Assembly: GCF_001598375.1 (NCBI RefSeq) | Contig: NZ_BCYV01000006.1 | Coordinates: 353,172 to 417,171 of the forward strand | Source: Novosphingobium capsulatum NBRC 12533 | GTDB lineage: Bacteria > Pseudomonadota > Alphaproteobacteria > Sphingomonadales > Sphingomonadaceae | Direction of reading: 5' to 3' | Length of the DNA stretch: 64,000 bases | Shown here: positions 52,352 through 62,384 of the stretch, piece after piece | Layout: each line of letters starts with the position of its first letter | Position numbering within the stretch: position 1 is the stretch's first letter | The notes under the pieces: model-generated | Database searches by the model: none | What the model saw: the letters and a program-made list of their open reading frames with translations, nothing else | Told to the model about the DNA's origin: nothing | Position numbers and translations under genes: made by a program

Positions 52352-53685
52352 AGCCCGGCAACAAGCGCGAGATTGGCCGCCAGGATCAGCGCGAACAGCA
52401 GCCAGCCGATCGCGAGCATGAGCCGCGACGCGGCGAAGCGGCCCATCACCTGGCGGTTGCCGGCAAAGCGCAGCAGCGGCCAGATCGCGAACGGCAATTG
52501 CAGCGACAGCACGACCTGCGTGGCCACCAGCAATTTCCCCACCGCGCCCTGGCCCAGCCACAGCACCCCGGCCAGCGCTGGCACGATCGCCAGCGCGCGG
52601 GTCAGGATGCGGCGCTGCCAGCAGGGAATCTTGAGGTTGAGGAAACCCTCCAGCACCACCTGACCCGCCACAGTGCCGGTGAACGTGGCGCTTTGCCCGG
52701 CGGCGAGCAGCGCCACCCCGAACAGCAGTGGCGCCAGGCCCGCCCCGGTGATCGGCGCCAGCAGCCGCCAGGCATCCTCGATCGAGCCGACATCGCGATG
52801 GCCATGGCCGTGGAAGGCTTCTGCCGCCAGCACCAGGATCGCCACGTTGACGAGTGTTGCCAGCAGCAGCGAGACCACTGTATCGGCGCCAGCCAGGCGC
52901 AGGGCGCGGCGCGTGCCCTGCTCTGACCGATCGCCCAGCCGCGTCTGCACCACGCTGGAATGCAGGTAGAGATTGTGGGGCATGACTGTCGCCCCCAGGA
53001 TGCCGATCGCCAGCACGAGCGCGCCGGGCTGAGCGAGGCGCGCCAGATCGGGCACGGCGCCGGCGGCCAGCGCGGCACCATCCACCCCGACGATCGCCAG
53101 TTGCACGCCAAAGCACAATGTGATCGTGGCGATCAGGCCCAGCACGATCGCCTCGAGCTGGCGAAAGCCATGGCCCTTGAGGCCAAGCACGATCAGCGTA
53201 TCCAGCCCGGTCAGCAGCACACCCACCCACAGCGGCACGCGGAACAGCAGGTGCAGCGCCAGCGCCGCGCCCAGCACTTCGGCAATGTCAGTGGCAATGA
53301 TCGCCAGTTCGGCCAGCAGCCACAGCACGCGGCAGACCGCCGGTGCGTAATGGCGGCGGGCAAGCTGGGCCAGATCCTGGCCGCTCGCCAGGCCCACCCG
53401 CATCGCCAGCGATTGCAGCACGATTGCCGCCAGCCCGCAGGCCAGGACGACGAACAGCAGGCCATGGCCGAACTGCGATCCCGCGGCGATATCGGTGGCC
53501 CAGTTGCCCGGGTCCATATAGCCCACGGCCACCAGCAGGCCGGGCCCCGCCGCCTGCCACAGCACGCGCCACCACGGGCCTTGTGGGGCGACGGCGACGG
53601 TGCCGCGCACCTCTGACGGGCAGAACGGGGCCGTGGCGGTGGTGGGCAGCGAAAGGCGGCTGGCCAGAGACGCAAGCGAAGACAT
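52348..53685 (-). CDS. mntH: Nramp-family divalent metal transporter (manganese, MntH-like)
   Basis: A 445-residue transporter with about eleven helices. Nramp signatures: DPGNWATDIAAG in helix 1 (Asp and Asn bind the metal) and MPHNLYLHSSVV in helix 6. It should import Mn(II) and other divalent cations with protons. ATG 53685 gives MSSLASLASRL; a start at 53712 adds nine residues. No MntR box or MntR regulator was seen next to it. Convergent with alaC. Confidence 0.9.
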   Translation of the reverse strand: MSSLASLASRLSLPTTATAPFCPSEVRGTVAVAPQGPWWRVLWQAAGPGLLVAVGYMDPGNWATDIAAGSQFGHGLLFVVLACGLAAIVLQSLAMRVGLASGQDLAQLARRHYAPAVCRVLWLLAELAIIATDIAEVLGAALALHLLFRVPLWVGVLLTGLDTLIVLGLKGHGFRQLEAIVLGLIATITLCFGVQLAIVGVDGAALAAGAVPDLARLAQPGALVLAIGILGATVMPHNLYLHSSVVQTRLGDRSEQGTRRALRLAGADTVVSLLLATLVNVAILVLAAEAFHGHGHRDVGSIEDAWRLLAPITGAGLAPLLFGVALLAAGQSATFTGTVAGQVVLEGFLNLKIPCWQRRILTRALAIVPALAGVLWLGQGAVGKLLVATQVVLSLQLPFAIWPLLRFAGNRQVMGRFAASRLMLAIGWLLFALILAANLALVAGL

Positions 53686-53717
53686 GGCGCGAGCCTTAGC
53701 GCTGCGCGCCAAAGAAG

Positions 53718-53746
53718 AAACCCCGCCTGGCGGGCAGGCGGGGTTT
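53718..53746 (-). terminator. intrinsic terminator after the cytochrome c gene
   Basis: AAACCCCGCCTG and CAGGCGGGGTTT form a perfect 12-bp stem around GCGGG, between the cytochrome c stop (53773) and the mntH start (53685). Confidence 0.85.
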
Positions 53747-53772
53747 CCGGGTCAACGTCAGTCCAGGGATGC

Positions 53773-54723
53773 TTACTTGGCCGGCGCGGCCGCCGGTGCT
53801 GCGCCCAGGGTCAGCTTGCCACCCTTGCTGTTGAGATAGGCGATCACGTCGGCGCGGTCCTGCGCGCTGGTGAGGCCGGCAAAGGTCATCTTGGTGCCCT
53901 GCGCGAACTTGGCCGGGCCGCTCAGCCACTGGTCCAGCGTGGCCTGGTCCCACACGCCCTTGTGTGCCTTGAGCGCATCGGAGAAGGCATAGCCGCCCCG
54001 GCCCTCGGCAATGGCATCACCGGCCACGCCATAGAGGTTGGGGCCGATGCCGTTGGCGCCGCCCTGCTCGATGGTGTGGCAGGCCATGCACTTGGCAAAG
54101 ACCTTCTCGCCCTTGGCCGCATCGCCAACCATTGCTACCGGGGCGGCTGCGCCCGCCGGGGCCGCGCCAGCTGCCGGCACCGCTTCGGGCGCGGGCAGGG
54201 GCAGGTTGGAGCCCTTGGAGTTGAGATAGAGAATCACGTTGGCGCGATCCATCGGATCGGACAGGCCCGCGAACGACATCTTGGTGCCGTCGGCAAACTT
54301 CTTGGGATTGGTCAGCCATTCATCCAGCGACGCGAAATCCCACTTGCCGGTCTTGGACTTGAGCGAATCGGAGAAGGCATAGCCGCCGCGCCCTTCGGCA
54401 CGGGCATCGCCCACCACGCCCCACAGATTGGGGCCAATGCCGTTGGCCGCGCCCTGGTCGATCGTGTGGCAGGCCTTGCACTTGGCAAAGATCGCCTCGC
54501 CCTTGGCGGCATCGGCCTTGGCCAGGCGGTTGGCGATCGGCTCGACCACAGCGGCCGCTGCAGCGCCGCCTTCCGGCTCTACCCCGGCGATGGCATAGCC
54601 CATCTTTTCCGGGCGTTCGTGCTTGTCAGCAAGAAAATAATGGGCGGACAACGTTGAAAGGCCAAGGGCCACGATACCACCAAACAAGGTCCATCCTGCG
54701 ATCGTATTGAAACGGTCGTCCAT
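53773..54723 (-). CDS. membrane-anchored dihaem cytochrome c, tandem class I domains
   Basis: A 316-residue cytochrome c. An N-terminal helix (TIAGWTLFGGIVALGLSTLSAHYFLAD) anchors or exports it. Two near-identical class I domains follow: CKACH with Met in DGTKMSFAGL, and CMACH with Met in QGTKMTFAGL. Both have the same IGPNLWGVVGDARAEGRGGYAFS-type stretch, joined by an Ala/Pro linker and ending in a short Ala/Pro tail. Single-domain CycM-like cytochromes of this type carry electrons from the bc1 complex; the doubled form is an internal duplication. ATG 54723 is preferred. Confidence 0.9.
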   Translation of the reverse strand: MDDRFNTIAGWTLFGGIVALGLSTLSAHYFLADKHERPEKMGYAIAGVEPEGGAAAAAVVEPIANRLAKADAAKGEAIFAKCKACHTIDQGAANGIGPNLWGVVGDARAEGRGGYAFSDSLKSKTGKWDFASLDEWLTNPKKFADGTKMSFAGLSDPMDRANVILYLNSKGSNLPLPAPEAVPAAGAAPAGAAAPVAMVGDAAKGEKVFAKCMACHTIEQGGANGIGPNLYGVAGDAIAEGRGGYAFSDALKAHKGVWDQATLDQWLSGPAKFAQGTKMTFAGLTSAQDRADVIAYLNSKGGKLTLGAAPAAAPAK

Positions 54724-54948
54724 TCCCAGCCCCATTTATCGCACGCATTTTCGGCCCGCTGCCGATACGCACCTTTTGCGGGTGGGATAATCAGCCCCCC
54801 GCGCCGGCGCAAGTGCGATTAGAGCCGCAAGGGAAACTGCGTCTGTGATCCAGAACAAATTTCATGCTTGTCCCGGCCGCATTCTGGCCAGGATTTGCGC
54901 GGGATTGCGCTTGCCCAAGGGCCGAAATTGCGCCTAACGGCAGCAGCC

Positions 54949-55857
54949 ATGCAAAGTTTTCCTGAACCCGCCCGCCTGCTTGTCGATCGCATGAGTGCCG
55001 CTGCTGCGGCCGATCCGGGCCGCGCCGTGGCGTTTCAGGGGGCGCCAGGCGCCAATTCGCATCGTGCGGCGATGGAAGTGATGCCCGATGGGCTGCCGCT
55101 GCCGTGCTTTTCGTTCGAGGATGCACTCGATGCGGTAAAGGACGGGCGCGCGGGCCAGGCGATCATCCCGATCGAGAATTCGCAGCATGGCCGCGTGGCC
55201 GATATCCATTTCCTGCTGCCCGAAAGCGGCCTGTCGATCGTGGCCGAGCATTTCCTCGACATTCACCACTGCCTGATGGCGCGGCCTGGCGCCGGGCAGA
55301 TCGGCGCGGCCTACAGCCATCCCCAGGCGCTGGGCCAGTCCCGTTTCTACCTGCGCGAGCGGGGAATCGTGCCGATGGCCTATGCCGATACCGCCGGCGC
55401 CGCCGCGCTGGTGGCCGAAAGCGCAGAGGCCGGCATTGCCGCCATCGCCCCGCGCATCGCTGCCGAACTCTATGGGCTGGACCTGCTGGCCGAAGACATC
55501 GAGGACGCGCACGACAACACCACGCGGTTCGTGCTGCTGTCGAAAACGCCGCGCGATCCGGCCACGCTCAACGGGGATTCGCGCGCCGGCCAGGCGCTGA
55601 CGACGTTCGTGTTCGAGGTGCGCAACATTCCCGCCGCGCTCTACAAGGCGCTGGGCGGCTTTGCCACCAACGGCGTCAACATGACCAAGCTGGAAAGCTA
55701 TCAAAAGGGCGCCAGCTTTGCCGCCACGATGTTCTATGCCGATATCGTCGGCGCCCCGGGCGATCCTGCGGTGGACCGCGCCCTGGAAGAACTGGCCTAT
55801 TTTGCCAAGGACTTGCGCATTCTTGGCTCGTATCCCCTGGAGCGTGAGCGGGGTTGA
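54949..55857 (+). CDS. pheA: prephenate dehydratase
   Basis: A 302-residue monofunctional prephenate dehydratase, giving phenylpyruvate in phenylalanine synthesis. The dehydratase domain has AFQGAPGANSH, IPIENSQHGRVADIH and the family DNTTRFVLL motif (Thr-Arg-Phe). A C-terminal ACT domain (TTFVFEVRNIPAALYKALGGFATNGVNMTKLES) gives phenylalanine feedback control. No chorismate mutase domain. ATG 54949 fits the family length. Confidence 0.94.
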   Translation: MQSFPEPARLLVDRMSAAAAADPGRAVAFQGAPGANSHRAAMEVMPDGLPLPCFSFEDALDAVKDGRAGQAIIPIENSQHGRVADIHFLLPESGLSIVAEHFLDIHHCLMARPGAGQIGAAYSHPQALGQSRFYLRERGIVPMAYADTAGAAALVAESAEAGIAAIAPRIAAELYGLDLLAEDIEDAHDNTTRFVLLSKTPRDPATLNGDSRAGQALTTFVFEVRNIPAALYKALGGFATNGVNMTKLESYQKGASFAATMFYADIVGAPGDPAVDRALEELAYFAKDLRILGSYPLERERG

Positions 55858-55926
55858 ACCGGGCCTTCGGGCAAGCGGTCCAATCTGCGCTTGCGGCGCG
55901 CGCGGCGGCATGCAACGAACGGAGAT

Positions 55927-56658
55927 GTGAGCACCGTTGCAGCGGCCGCAAGGGCCGTGACCGCCACCGCGCAAGGCCCCGCCACAACGGCGCAGGCAGA
56001 TGCTGCCCGTGCCGAGCACGCCTGGCAGACGGTGCGGGGCATGGGCGATATCCAGTTTGCGCCGGTGCCGCCGCCTCCCGCCGATCCCCCCTATGTGCCG
56101 CCGCACTGGTTGCAGGCCCTGGTCAATGCGCTGGCGCAGGTGCTGGAATGGATCAACCTGCATGTGTTCCTGCCGCTGGGCCTTGCCCTCGCCCGGTCTG
56201 AACAGCTGCTGCTGGTGATGATCTGCGTGGTCGGGCTGGCGGCGCTGGTCTGGTTGGCGTGGTCGTTGCTGGCGCCCTGGCTGCGCGCGCGCCGTGCCCG
56301 CGCCGGGGTGACCGCGCCGGAATGGAGCCCGACGCCGCAGGCCGCGCTGGCCCTGCTGGAAGATGCCGATGCCCTGGCCGCGCAGGGCCGCTATGCCGAG
56401 GCAGTGCACCTGCTCTTGCAGCGCAGCGTGGCCGATATCGGCGCCGCGCGGCCCGATTGGCTGGCCCCGTCGAGCACGGCCCGCGAAATCGCCGTGCTGC
56501 CCGCGCTGCCGGTCGAGGCGCGCCGAGCCTTCGTCACCATGGCCGACGAAGTAGAGCGCGCGCGCTATGCCCTGCGCGCGCCGGGCCTGGGTGAATGGCA
56601 GCGTGCGCGCGGCGCCTATGCCGCCTTTGCCCTGCAATCGCTGGAGGCGCAGGCATGA
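55927..56658 (+). CDS. DUF4129 domain-containing membrane protein
   Basis: A 243-residue protein with one clear transmembrane helix near residue 90-120 (LLLVMICVVGLAALVWLAWSLLA). The DUF4129 domain downstream has AAQGRYAEAVHLLLQRSVADI and SSTAREIAVL. GTG 55927 (GGAG upstream) is used. It starts a six-gene operon; the next start overlaps its stop by ATGA. DUF4129 proteins accompany MoxR and DUF58 genes in many bacteria, with roles in membrane or envelope processes not defined. Confidence 0.8.
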   Translation: MSTVAAAARAVTATAQGPATTAQADAARAEHAWQTVRGMGDIQFAPVPPPPADPPYVPPHWLQALVNALAQVLEWINLHVFLPLGLALARSEQLLLVMICVVGLAALVWLAWSLLAPWLRARRARAGVTAPEWSPTPQAALALLEDADALAAQGRYAEAVHLLLQRSVADIGAARPDWLAPSSTAREIAVLPALPVEARRAFVTMADEVERARYALRAPGLGEWQRARGAYAAFALQSLEAQA

Positions 56659-58004
56659 GCACGGCGGACGCGCACGCCGGCGGATCGAGCGCGGGCGGCG
56701 CCAGCGCCCCCTTTGCACGCGGCACCGTGCTCGCGCTCTTGCTGGTCGGCGCGGCGCTGTTCGTGGGCCTCTTGTGGTTTCTCGGCCATGCCGCGTCGCC
56801 GGCCAACAATGGCGGCGGCCATGCCAGCGGGCGCGGGCTCAACGGCTATGCCGCGCTGGCAGCGCTGGCTCAGGAAGATGGCTACACCGTGGCGCGTACC
56901 CGCAGCGAGAGCGGGATGGAGCAGCCGGGTGTCTTGGTGCTCACCCCGCTGCCCGATGCCGATGGCAAGGCGATTGCCCGCATCGTCGACAAGCGCCGCA
57001 CGATCGGCCCCACCGTGATCATCACGCCCAAGTGGCAGGCCAGCCTCTTGCCCCGCAAGGAAAAGCGCCCGCGCGGCTGGACCCGGATCAACGGCGTGAG
57101 CCTGGCGCAATGGCCCGGCTTTGCCGATGACGTGACAGTGTCGCTCAACGGCGAAAAGGGTGCCCAAGGGCACGGCTGGCGCACCGCCGATGGCCGCAGC
57201 GGCCCCCTGCCCAACGACAAGCTGGTGGTTTCGGGCACGGGCCAGGCGCTGGTGCCGCTGGTCACCACCTCCGACGGGCGCACGCTGGCCGCCTATCGCG
57301 ACGACAATGGCTATTATCCCTCGCTCGATCGGTTGGCCGATGTCGAACCGCCCACGGTCGATCCTGCCGGCCCCGAAGGCGAAGACGGCGGGCGCAACAT
57401 GGATCTGCACCCGGTGATCCTGGTGTTCGAGCCTGATCTGATGGACAATTACGGCTTGGCCAACCGGCAGACCGCCATGCTGGCGCTGGATATCCTGCAT
57501 GCCGCCGCGGTCGATTCGGGCAGCCGCGCGATCACCTTTGACCTGAGCCTGGCTGGCCTCGGCGGCCGCCCCAACCTGTTGACCCTGGCGTTCGAGCCGC
57601 CGTTCCTGGCGGCAACGGTTGGCCTGTTGCTCACGCTGCTGGCGGTGGGGTGGCGGGCATTCTGCCGGTTTGGCCCGCCGCGCACCGCGCCGCCATCGAT
57701 TCCGCCGGGCAAGACCACGCTGGTGGCCAACAGCGCGGCCCTGATTCGCCGCGCGGGACGCCTGCACCTGTTGACCGTGCCATTTGTCGATGCCCTGCGC
57801 GAGCGGCTGGTGGCGCGGCTGGGGCTGCGGCGCGGGGCAGCGGCAGAGCAGGTCGATCCGCTGATCGATGCCCATCTTGCGCGGCTGCATCCCGACAGCG
57901 TGCCCTTCTCGATCGCGGCGGCGCAGCTTGCCGCCGCGCACCGCCCGGCCGATGCCGTGCGCGCGGCGCAGGCGCTGCACACCCTGGAAAAGGATCTTGC
58001 GTGA
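56655..58004 (+). CDS. DUF4350 domain-containing membrane protein
   Basis: A 449-residue protein. A first helix near residues 23-45 ([22 protein letters not shown]) is followed by the DUF4350 region ([25 protein letters not shown], then [12 protein letters not shown]). A second helix near 315-335 ([20 protein letters not shown]) leads to a cytoplasmic tail. This mixed topology is normal for the family, which resembles GATase-like folds without the active site. Overlaps its upstream neighbour. Confidence 0.8.
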   Translation: MSTADAHAGGSSAGGASAPFARGTVLALLLVGAALFVGLLWFLGHAASPANNGGGHASGRGLNGYAALAALAQEDGYTVARTRSESGMEQPGVLVLTPLPDADGKAIARIVDKRRTIGPTVIITPKWQASLLPRKEKRPRGWTRINGVSLAQWPGFADDVTVSLNGEKGAQGHGWRTADGRSGPLPNDKLVVSGTGQALVPLVTTSDGRTLAAYRDDNGYYPSLDRLADVEPPTVDPAGPEGEDGGRNMDLHPVILVFEPDLMDNYGLANRQTAMLALDILHAAAVDSGSRAITFDLSLAGLGGRPNLLTLAFEPPFLAATVGLLLTLLAVGWRAFCRFGPPRTAPPSIPPGKTTLVANSAALIRRAGRLHLLTVPFVDALRERLVARLGLRRGAAAEQVDPLIDAHLARLHPDSVPFSIAAAQLAAAHRPADAVRAAQALHTLEKDLA

Positions 58005-58017
58005 CCAAGGAAACCCT

Positions 58018-59004
58018 ATGACCGAGGCAGCTTTCGAACCCGGCGCGTTCAGCCTGGAAGACGTGCGCACGCTGGCCGATGCGATTCGCGCGCAAGTGGC
58101 CAAGGCCGTCGTTGGCCAGGACAGCGTGGTCGATCACCTGCTGGTGGCGCTGCTGGCTGGCGGCCATGTCTTGCTGGAAGGCCCGCCGGGCACGGCCAAG
58201 ACCCTGGTGGCGCAAAGCTTTGCCACCGCGGTGGGCCTCGATTTCGGGCGCATCCAGTTTACCCCTGATCTCATGCCGGGCGATATCCTGGGGTCGAACC
58301 TGTTCAATTTCCAGACCAGCCAGTTCACTCTTACGCGCGGGCCGATCTTCCACGACATCGTGCTGGCCGATGAAATCAACCGCACCCCGCCCAAGACGCA
58401 GGCGGCCCTGCTCGAAGCGATGCAGGAACGCCGCGTGACGCTCGATGGCACCGCTCATCTGCTGCCCGCGCATTTCATGGTGGTGGCCACGCAGAACCCG
58501 ATCGAGAGCCAGGGCGTCTATCCCTTGCCCGAGGCGCAGCTCGACCGCTTCCTGTTCAAGCTGCTGGTCGATTATCCCTCGGCCGAGGAAGAGGCGCGCA
58601 TCGTTACCCGCTATGGCGAGGGGCGCACCGGGCTGCATCCGGCGCAGATGGGCGTTGCGGCCGTGGCCGATGTCCGCGCCGTGGCCAGCGCGCAGGCCGC
58701 GCTCAAGGCCGTGACTCTGGCCGAGCCGCTGGTCGATTATATCGTCGCGTTGGTGCGCGGCACGCGCGACAATGGCGACCTGCTGGCCGGTGCCTCGCCC
58801 CGCGCGGCGGTCCTGCTGGCCGGGGCAGCCCGGGCGCGCGCGGCGCTTGCCGGCCGCGACTATGCCATCCCGGACGATATCAAGAGCCTGGCCACGGCCG
58901 TGCTGCGCCACCGCATGGTGTTGAGCCCGGCGGCCGAGATCGAGGGGCGCCAGGCCGAAGCGATCGTGGCGGATCTGGTGCAGCGCACCCCGGCGCCGCG
59001 CTGA
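58018..59004 (+). CDS. MoxR-family AAA+ ATPase
   Basis: A 328-residue ATPase. Walker A is GPPGTAKT near residue 55, Walker B and following residues are [20 protein letters not shown] near 120, sensor 1 is ATQNPIES, and [24 protein letters not shown] is in the lid. MoxR ATPases act as chaperones that assemble or activate partner proteins, often with von Willebrand A-domain proteins such as DUF58. It is 13 bases after the DUF4350 gene and 22 before the DUF58 gene. Confidence 0.93.
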   Translation: MTEAAFEPGAFSLEDVRTLADAIRAQVAKAVVGQDSVVDHLLVALLAGGHVLLEGPPGTAKTLVAQSFATAVGLDFGRIQFTPDLMPGDILGSNLFNFQTSQFTLTRGPIFHDIVLADEINRTPPKTQAALLEAMQERRVTLDGTAHLLPAHFMVVATQNPIESQGVYPLPEAQLDRFLFKLLVDYPSAEEEARIVTRYGEGRTGLHPAQMGVAAVADVRAVASAQAALKAVTLAEPLVDYIVALVRGTRDNGDLLAGASPRAAVLLAGAARARAALAGRDYAIPDDIKSLATAVLRHRMVLSPAAEIEGRQAEAIVADLVQRTPAPR

Positions 59005-59026
59005 CCGGCCCGGCTGACGCGGCCCC

Positions 59027-60403
59027 ATGCCCACCTTGCGCTTTCCCCGCCTGCGCCGCTCCGGCCCTGCTGCTTGGCCGAGCCTTGCCGTCTATCCCAC
59101 GGCGCGGGCGGTGCTGCTGCTGGCGCTGACGGCCCCAGCTGGCCTGCTGCTCGCCACCCTGGCGCCAGAGGCGTGGATCGTGGCGCCGGCCGTCGGGGCG
59201 GTGCTGATCGTGCTGGTCCTGCTCGATGCGCTGATGGCCGGCCGCCTGCACGAAGCGCGCCTGGCCATGGCCGCCGATGCGGAGGTGGGCCAGGACGTGC
59301 GCTTTACCCTGCATGCCGCGCTTCCCGGCGGCAGTGGCGCGCCGATGGCGGCGATTGCCTGCGATCCGCGCCTGGCCGACGGCGGGCGCGTGGCACTGCC
59401 GCTGGTGCGCGATCCCGCCGGCGAGGGTGCCTGGTCTGCGCAGGGCAGCCTGTTTCCGTCACGCCGGGGTACGGCGCGGATCGATACGCTATGGCTGCGC
59501 TGGAGCGGGCCGCTCGGGCTGGGCCATCGCCAGGTGCGCCGCGTGCTGGATCAGGCGCTGCGGGTGTGGCCCGATATCGCCCCGGTGCGCAGCCAGGCCT
59601 TGCAGATCTTCCTGCGCGATGCCGCCTTTGGCCTGGTGGCGCGTCGCATCCGCGGCGAAGGGACCGAGTTCGAGGCCCTGGCCGATTACGAGCCGGGCAT
59701 GGACCGCCGCCGCATCGACTGGAAAAGCTCGGCCCGCCATGGCCGCCTGTTTGCCAAGGAATACGAGACCGAGCGCAACAACCAGATCGTGTTCGCGTTC
59801 GATTGCGGACAGGCGATGATCGAGCCACTGGGCGGACTGCCCCGGCTCGACCGCGCTATCACTGCGGCGCTGACTACGGCCTGGGTGGCATTGAAGGCGC
59901 AGGATCGCGTGGCGGTCTATGGCTTTGCCGCGCGGCCGCTGGCGCTCTCGCCGTTCGTCACCGCCACGCGCGATTTTGCCCGCCTGCAACGCAGCGCCGC
60001 CGGGTTCGACTATCATGGCGAAGAGCCTAACTTCACCTTTGCCATGGCCACGCTGGCCACGCGGTTGCAGCGCCGCTCGCTGGTGGTGGTGTTTTCCGAT
60101 TTCACCGATCCGACCAGCGCCGAACTGATGATCGAAAGCCTGGGGCGGCTGATGGAGCGGCACCGCGTGCTGTTCGTGGTCATGGCCGATGCCGAACTGG
60201 CCGGCCTGGCCACGGCCAGCCCCGATACGCTCGATGCCATGGCCCGCGCGGTGACGGCCACAGCCTTGCAACGCCAGCGCGCGCTGGTGCTGCAGCGCCT
60301 GCGCCAGATGGGCGTGCGCGTGGTTGAGGCCCCGTACGAGCAGATCGGCACGCGGCTGATCGATGCCTATCTGGGCGTGAAACGCGAAGGGAGCCTGGGA
60401 TGA
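59027..60403 (+). CDS. DUF58 domain-containing protein (von Willebrand A-like)
   Basis: A 458-residue protein. Two N-terminal helices near residues 28-68 are followed by a beta region and the DUF58 core (FEALADYEPGMDRRRIDWKSSARHGRLFAKEYETERNNQIVFAFDCGQAM). The metal-site loop reads DCGQAM, a degenerate form of DxSxS. Probably the MoxR partner. It overlaps the SpoIIM gene by ATGA. Confidence 0.88.
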   Translation: MPTLRFPRLRRSGPAAWPSLAVYPTARAVLLLALTAPAGLLLATLAPEAWIVAPAVGAVLIVLVLLDALMAGRLHEARLAMAADAEVGQDVRFTLHAALPGGSGAPMAAIACDPRLADGGRVALPLVRDPAGEGAWSAQGSLFPSRRGTARIDTLWLRWSGPLGLGHRQVRRVLDQALRVWPDIAPVRSQALQIFLRDAAFGLVARRIRGEGTEFEALADYEPGMDRRRIDWKSSARHGRLFAKEYETERNNQIVFAFDCGQAMIEPLGGLPRLDRAITAALTTAWVALKAQDRVAVYGFAARPLALSPFVTATRDFARLQRSAAGFDYHGEEPNFTFAMATLATRLQRRSLVVVFSDFTDPTSAELMIESLGRLMERHRVLFVVMADAELAGLATASPDTLDAMARAVTATALQRQRALVLQRLRQMGVRVVEAPYEQIGTRLIDAYLGVKREGSLG

Positions 60404-61449
60404 TCGCGCGCTGGTTTGGCAAGAACGCCGGACAGGATGCCGCGGTGGAAGCCGCGGCCCTGCGCTCCGATCGCTTCCGCCAGGCGCGCGAGGGCGATTG
60501 GCAGCGGCTGGACGCGATCGTTACGCGGATCGAGGGCGGGCGCCTGCGCAAGCTGTCGGATGATGATCTGCTGGCCTTGCCCGCGCTTTACCGCACCGTC
60601 GTTTCCAGCCTGGCGATCGCGCGGGAAACCTCGCTCGACCAGGCGCTGATCAGCTATCTGGAAGGGCTGGCGCGGCGCGCGTGGTTTGCCGTCTATGGCC
60701 CGCGCGAAGGGCTGGGCGCCTGGCTCGCGCGCTTTTTCCGGGGCGGGTGGAGCGCGGCGGTGCGCGGACTGGGCCGCGACCTGCTGATCGCGCTGGCGGT
60801 GATGGTGCTGGGCACGGTGGTGGGCTGGCTGCTGGTGTCGAGCAATCCCGACTGGTTCTACAGCCTGATGGGCGGCATGGGCGACGATGTGCGGGTGCCC
60901 GGCGCCACGCGCGAGGCCTTGCGCCACACCCTGTTCGGCCAACAGGACCAGAACGGCCTGTCGATGTTTGCCGCGTTCCTGTTCAGCAACAATGCCCAGG
61001 TTTCGCTGTTTGCCTTCGCCCTGGGCTTTGCCTTTGGCGTGCCGTCGGTCCTGCTGCTGATCCACAACACGGCCGGGCTGGGCGCGCTGCTGTGGCTCTA
61101 TCACGGGCAGGGCCTGACGCTGGACCTCATCGGCTGGCTGGCGATCCACGGCACGACGGAGCTGTTTGCCATCCTGCTGGCGGGCGCGGCGGGCATCCAT
61201 ATCGGCCGCGCCATGGCCTTTCCCGGCGATCTGCCGGTGCTGACCGCCGCAGCGGTGGCGGGGCGGCGCGCCGCGCAGGTGATGGTGGGGGTGGTGCTGA
61301 TGCTGGTGCTGGCGGCGCTGCTCGAAGGCTTTGGCCGCCAGTTGATCGATTCGACCACGACCCGGCTGGCCATCGGCGGCACAATGCTGGCGCTGTGGAA
61401 CGCCTATTTCTTTGCCTATCGCCCGGCTCGGGCGCGGGTGAGCAACTGA
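60400..61449 (+). CDS. stage II sporulation protein M-like (SpoIIM family) membrane protein
   Basis: A 349-residue membrane protein of the SpoIIM (DUF95) family, despite the non-sporulating host. A soluble N-terminal part of about 125 residues is followed by five or six helices with HGTTELFAILLAGAAGIHIGRAM, the family motif near residue 250. It overlaps neighbours on both sides (ATGA and one-base), so it is tightly co-expressed. Function unknown. Confidence 0.87.
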   Translation: MIARWFGKNAGQDAAVEAAALRSDRFRQAREGDWQRLDAIVTRIEGGRLRKLSDDDLLALPALYRTVVSSLAIARETSLDQALISYLEGLARRAWFAVYGPREGLGAWLARFFRGGWSAAVRGLGRDLLIALAVMVLGTVVGWLLVSSNPDWFYSLMGGMGDDVRVPGATREALRHTLFGQQDQNGLSMFAAFLFSNNAQVSLFAFALGFAFGVPSVLLLIHNTAGLGALLWLYHGQGLTLDLIGWLAIHGTTELFAILLAGAAGIHIGRAMAFPGDLPVLTAAAVAGRRAAQVMVGVVLMLVLAALLEGFGRQLIDSTTTRLAIGGTMLALWNAYFFAYRPARARVSN

Positions 61450-62378
61450 TGGCGCGGCGCCCACGCTCGTCCGCCCAGGTGCCGCGCCGCCCCGCGCCTG
61501 ATCGCCGTCAGCGCCAGGTGGTGACGCCCGAAGGCGTGCCATTGCCCTTCACCATCGGCGCGCGCGGGGCACGAGCCCTGGCGCTGCTGCTCGATCAGAT
61601 CCTGATCGTGGCGACTATGGCGGGCCTGTCCTACCTGCTGTTTTCGCTGGCCCGGGCCATCAACCTCAAGGCCAATGCCAGCGGCGATTTCGTTGGCCAA
61701 GCGGTGGTTGTGGTGTGGGTGGTGGTGATGTTCCTGTTTCGCCACATCTGGTTTCTCTATTTCGAACTCGGCCCGCGCGGGGCCACGCCGGGCAAGCGCG
61801 CGCTGGGCCTGCGGGTGGCAGCGCGCGATGGCGGCCGCTTGACGACAGAGGCGGTGGTGGCGCGCAATTTCCTGCGCGATATCGAGCTGACCTTGCCGGT
61901 GATCTTCGTGTCGACCGCGCTGATCCAGGGAGAGGATGCCACCGTTGCCGGCTGGGCCGGGGCGGCGTGGTTCCTGATCTTCGCGTTCTTTCCGTTCTTC
62001 AACCGCGACGCCTTGCGCGCCGGAGACGTGGTGGCCGGCACTTGGGTGGTGGAAGCCGGGCGCGACCGGTTGAAGGCGGCGCTGTCCACCGGGGCAGGCG
62101 CGCAGGGGCGCAGCACGCTGACCGAAAACCGCTATGAATTCGGCGAGGCCGAACTCGCGATTTATGGCGAGTACGAACTGCAGGTGCTCGAACGCGTGCT
62201 GCGTGAAAACCGCGAGGAAGCCATGGTCGATGTGGCGCAGGCGATCTGCGCCAAGATCGGTTGGAACAGTGGCCGGGGTGACGAGCGCGCGTTTCTGGAA
62301 GCCTATTACACCCAGCTGCGCGCCCACCTGGAACGCGGCATGCGCTTTGGCCAGCGCAAAGCCGACAAGTTTTCGTGA
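61449..62378 (+). CDS. RDD family membrane protein
   Basis: A 309-residue protein of the RDD family. The core has RALALLLDQILIVATMAGLSYLLFSLA, LGPRGATPGKRALGLRVAARDGG (the conserved PxGKxxxGLRV) and helices to about residue 190, then a long hydrophilic tail. The first RDD-type residues are in RGARALALLLDQ, where the usual Asp is retained. It starts one base inside the SpoIIM stop (TGATG). Last gene of the MoxR operon; convergent with the isoaspartyl peptidase gene. Confidence 0.86.
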   Translation: MARRPRSSAQVPRRPAPDRRQRQVVTPEGVPLPFTIGARGARALALLLDQILIVATMAGLSYLLFSLARAINLKANASGDFVGQAVVVVWVVVMFLFRHIWFLYFELGPRGATPGKRALGLRVAARDGGRLTTEAVVARNFLRDIELTLPVIFVSTALIQGEDATVAGWAGAAWFLIFAFFPFFNRDALRAGDVVAGTWVVEAGRDRLKAALSTGAGAQGRSTLTENRYEFGEAELAIYGEYELQVLERVLRENREEAMVDVAQAICAKIGWNSGRGDERAFLEAYYTQLRAHLERGMRFGQRKADKFS

Positions 62379-62384
62379 GGAGCG

